Assembly: GCA_021781255.1 (NCBI GenBank)
Contig: JAJXXG010001306.1
Location: 1-5,581 of the forward strand
Reading direction: 5' to 3'
Source: Acidobacteriota bacterium
Lineage (GTDB): Bacteria; Acidobacteriota; Terriglobia; Terriglobales; Acidobacteriaceae
DNA length: 5,581 nt
Below are positions 4,770-5,581 of this stretch, in pieces (the first letter of the stretch is position 1; every line of letters starts with the position of its first letter). A model generated the notes under the pieces. The model made no database searches, was not told where the DNA came from, and was given only the letters and a program-made list of their open reading frames with translations. A program made the translations under genes and the position numbers.

Positions 4770-5581
4770 TTATTGTGCCGTGGGCGGCTCAGTCGTGGGC
4801 TCTTGCCCTTTTGCCGCCGGGATGAGACCCGGGACCACCGGCGCTGTGCTGACGCTGCCTGTTGCAGCCTCCTGCATATTGATGCCGTAATGTTGCAGGG
4901 TGGTAGCCAGAGTTTGGTAAAGCGACGCCCGTGCATTGGCATAGCCGGCCTTTGCAGCAATGAGGTTGTTTTCGGCCACTGCCAGGTTACGCTCCTGCTG
5001 AAGGACATTCGCCGTGGTAGAAGCGCCGAGATGAAGCTTTTTCACCTCGTCCTCGTAGCTCTGCCTGGCGAACTGTTCTGCTGCTACATCCGCCTTCACC
5101 AAAGCCCGCTCATTGGTGAGCGCGTATTGGGCGTTGACGACCTGCATGCGAATCTCTGTGTAAAGCTGCTCAAGGTGCAGCTCGGCCTGGCGGAACTCCA
5201 TGATGGAGCGGGCCTGGACGGACTGCGCAAGCTTGTTGCCCAGAGGGATTGTGAGGTTGAAGCCGATGCCTTTGTCTGGCGATGAGTTGTTGAAGGCGTT
5301 GTTTGCCGCCTCTGACCATCCGGTAGCCGGTATCGCAGGGCAGTTGCCACCGTAAAATCGACCATCGCAATTCGGATTGATAGAGCCAGCAATGCCATTG
5401 CCACCCATGTAGCCGTAAACATCAAACTTGGGCAGCATAGCGTTGCGGGCGCCTTTCAACGTGATCTCGTCATTCTTCAGAGTCAGCACCGCCTGCTCAA
5501 GCTCATCCTCAATCCCGCCGAGCCGATGACCAGCCGCGTCGACGGCATCCCCGGCGGCCACTTGGTCCGCGACCTGGACGG
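4770..5581 (-). CDS. TolC-family outer-membrane efflux protein, C-terminal part (5' end outside window)
   Basis: The minus-strand frame is open from the right edge to TAA at 4770-4772, giving about 270 residues, roughly half of a typical TolC protein. These proteins form trimeric outer-membrane channels for tripartite efflux pumps or type I secretion. Visible features are the helix and beta-strand entry KNDEITLKGARNAMLPKFDVYG, a long surface loop with two cysteines (codons 5367-5369 and 5340-5342), the second strand GIGFNLTIPLGN, and then the long helical hairpin ending in the family-typical VLQQERNLAVAENN and YANARASLYQTLA. The C-terminus is a short Pro/Thr-rich periplasmic tail (EPTTEPPTAQ). 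GTG at 5561 is an internal valine codon, not the true start. The partner pump genes would be outside the window. Translation beyond about 5504 departs from the expected family sequence (RPEL-type motif missing), so the outermost ~25 residues may not belong to this gene. Acidobacterial efflux proteins are the closest style I recognise. Confidence 0.88.
   Translation of the reverse strand, partial: VQVADQVAAGDAVDAAGHRLGGIEDELEQAVLTLKNDEITLKGARNAMLPKFDVYGYMGGNGIAGSINPNCDGRFYGGNCPAIPATGWSEAANNAFNNSSPDKGIGFNLTIPLGNKLAQSVQARSIMEFRQAELHLEQLYTEIRMQVVNAQYALTNERALVKADVAAEQFARQSYEDEVKKLHLGASTTANVLQQERNLAVAENNLIAAKAGYANARASLYQTLATTLQHYGINMQEAATGSVSTAPVVPGLIPAAKGQEPTTEPPTAQ
5505..5581 (+). other. Compositionally distinct right-hand end, possible foreign or chimeric coding segment
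   Basis: The last 77 bases are about 71% G+C (55 of 77), higher than the neighbouring TolC sequence (a sampled 60-base line, 5281-5340, is 58%). Read on the plus strand from 5502, 25 of 26 codons end in G or C, and the translation contains NPAEPMTSRVDGIPGGHLVR, which looks like protein from a high-GC organism. The minus-strand TolC frame also stays open but loses family resemblance here. I do not recognise the plus-strand product. It may be an assembly chimera, a rearrangement, or chance in a divergent TolC region. Confidence 0.35.

Noticed and set aside
4773..5285. 170-codon plus-strand ORF opposite the TolC-family gene
   Set aside because: It overlaps well-matched TolC helical sequence on the other strand and lies directly behind a bidirectional terminator. 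Its translation is not recognisable.
1..5581. Defence system, prophage, insertion sequence, CRISPR array, tRNA or riboswitch
   Set aside because: No transposase, integrase, nuclease or toxin-antitoxin product, no spaced direct repeats, no tRNA-like cloverleaf and no long structured leader can be seen. Almost all sequence is explained by five housekeeping, envelope or signalling genes.

Overview
The window looks like an ordinary chromosomal stretch of a moderately GC-rich Gram-negative bacterium, most likely of the Acidobacteriota (Terriglobia). The lineage call rests on the style of the TolC-type outer-membrane protein (the GARNAMLP stretch, a long SINPN...GGNC loop, then SPDKGIGFNLTIPL) and on the GAF-GAF-SpoIIE phosphatase. 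It is an inference from recalled family features, not a database result.

Layout. (1) 1-177, +: the 3' end of deoC, deoxyribose-phosphate aldolase. (2) 257-1426, +: a membrane acyltransferase of the acyltransferase-3 (OafA/YrhL) family. Its N-terminal family motif lies upstream of the first ATG/GTG/TTG codon, and a perfect Shine-Dalgarno sequence points to a CTG start at 257. (3) 1427-1506: a short intergenic region with a strong imperfect inverted repeat (1451-1477) and a -10-like box (1489-1494). (4) 1507-3330, +: a cytoplasmic GAF-GAF-PP2C/SpoIIE (RsbU-type) serine/threonine phosphatase. (5) 3400-4701, +: aroA, EPSP synthase with class II-type motifs and an obligatory TTG start. (6) 4721-4754: a perfect 15-bp stem-loop that serves as a shared terminator between the convergent genes. 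(7) 4770-5581, -: the C-terminal part of a TolC-family outer-membrane efflux protein, running off the right edge.

The genes do not form one pathway. They cover nucleoside catabolism, cell-envelope acylation, a signalling phosphatase, aromatic amino-acid biosynthesis and efflux. The four + strand genes are separated by roughly 70-80 bp, so some read-through is possible, but only the aroA/TolC boundary has a clear terminator.

I see no mobile element, CRISPR array, tRNA or rRNA, and no convincing new multi-gene system. The points worth a second look are the apparent CTG start of the acyltransferase, the inverted repeat at the near-leaderless phosphatase promoter, the class II character of AroA, and the last ~77 bp. 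That last stretch departs from the expected TolC sequence and reads as very GC3-rich coding sequence on the opposite strand, so it may be a chimeric or rearranged end.
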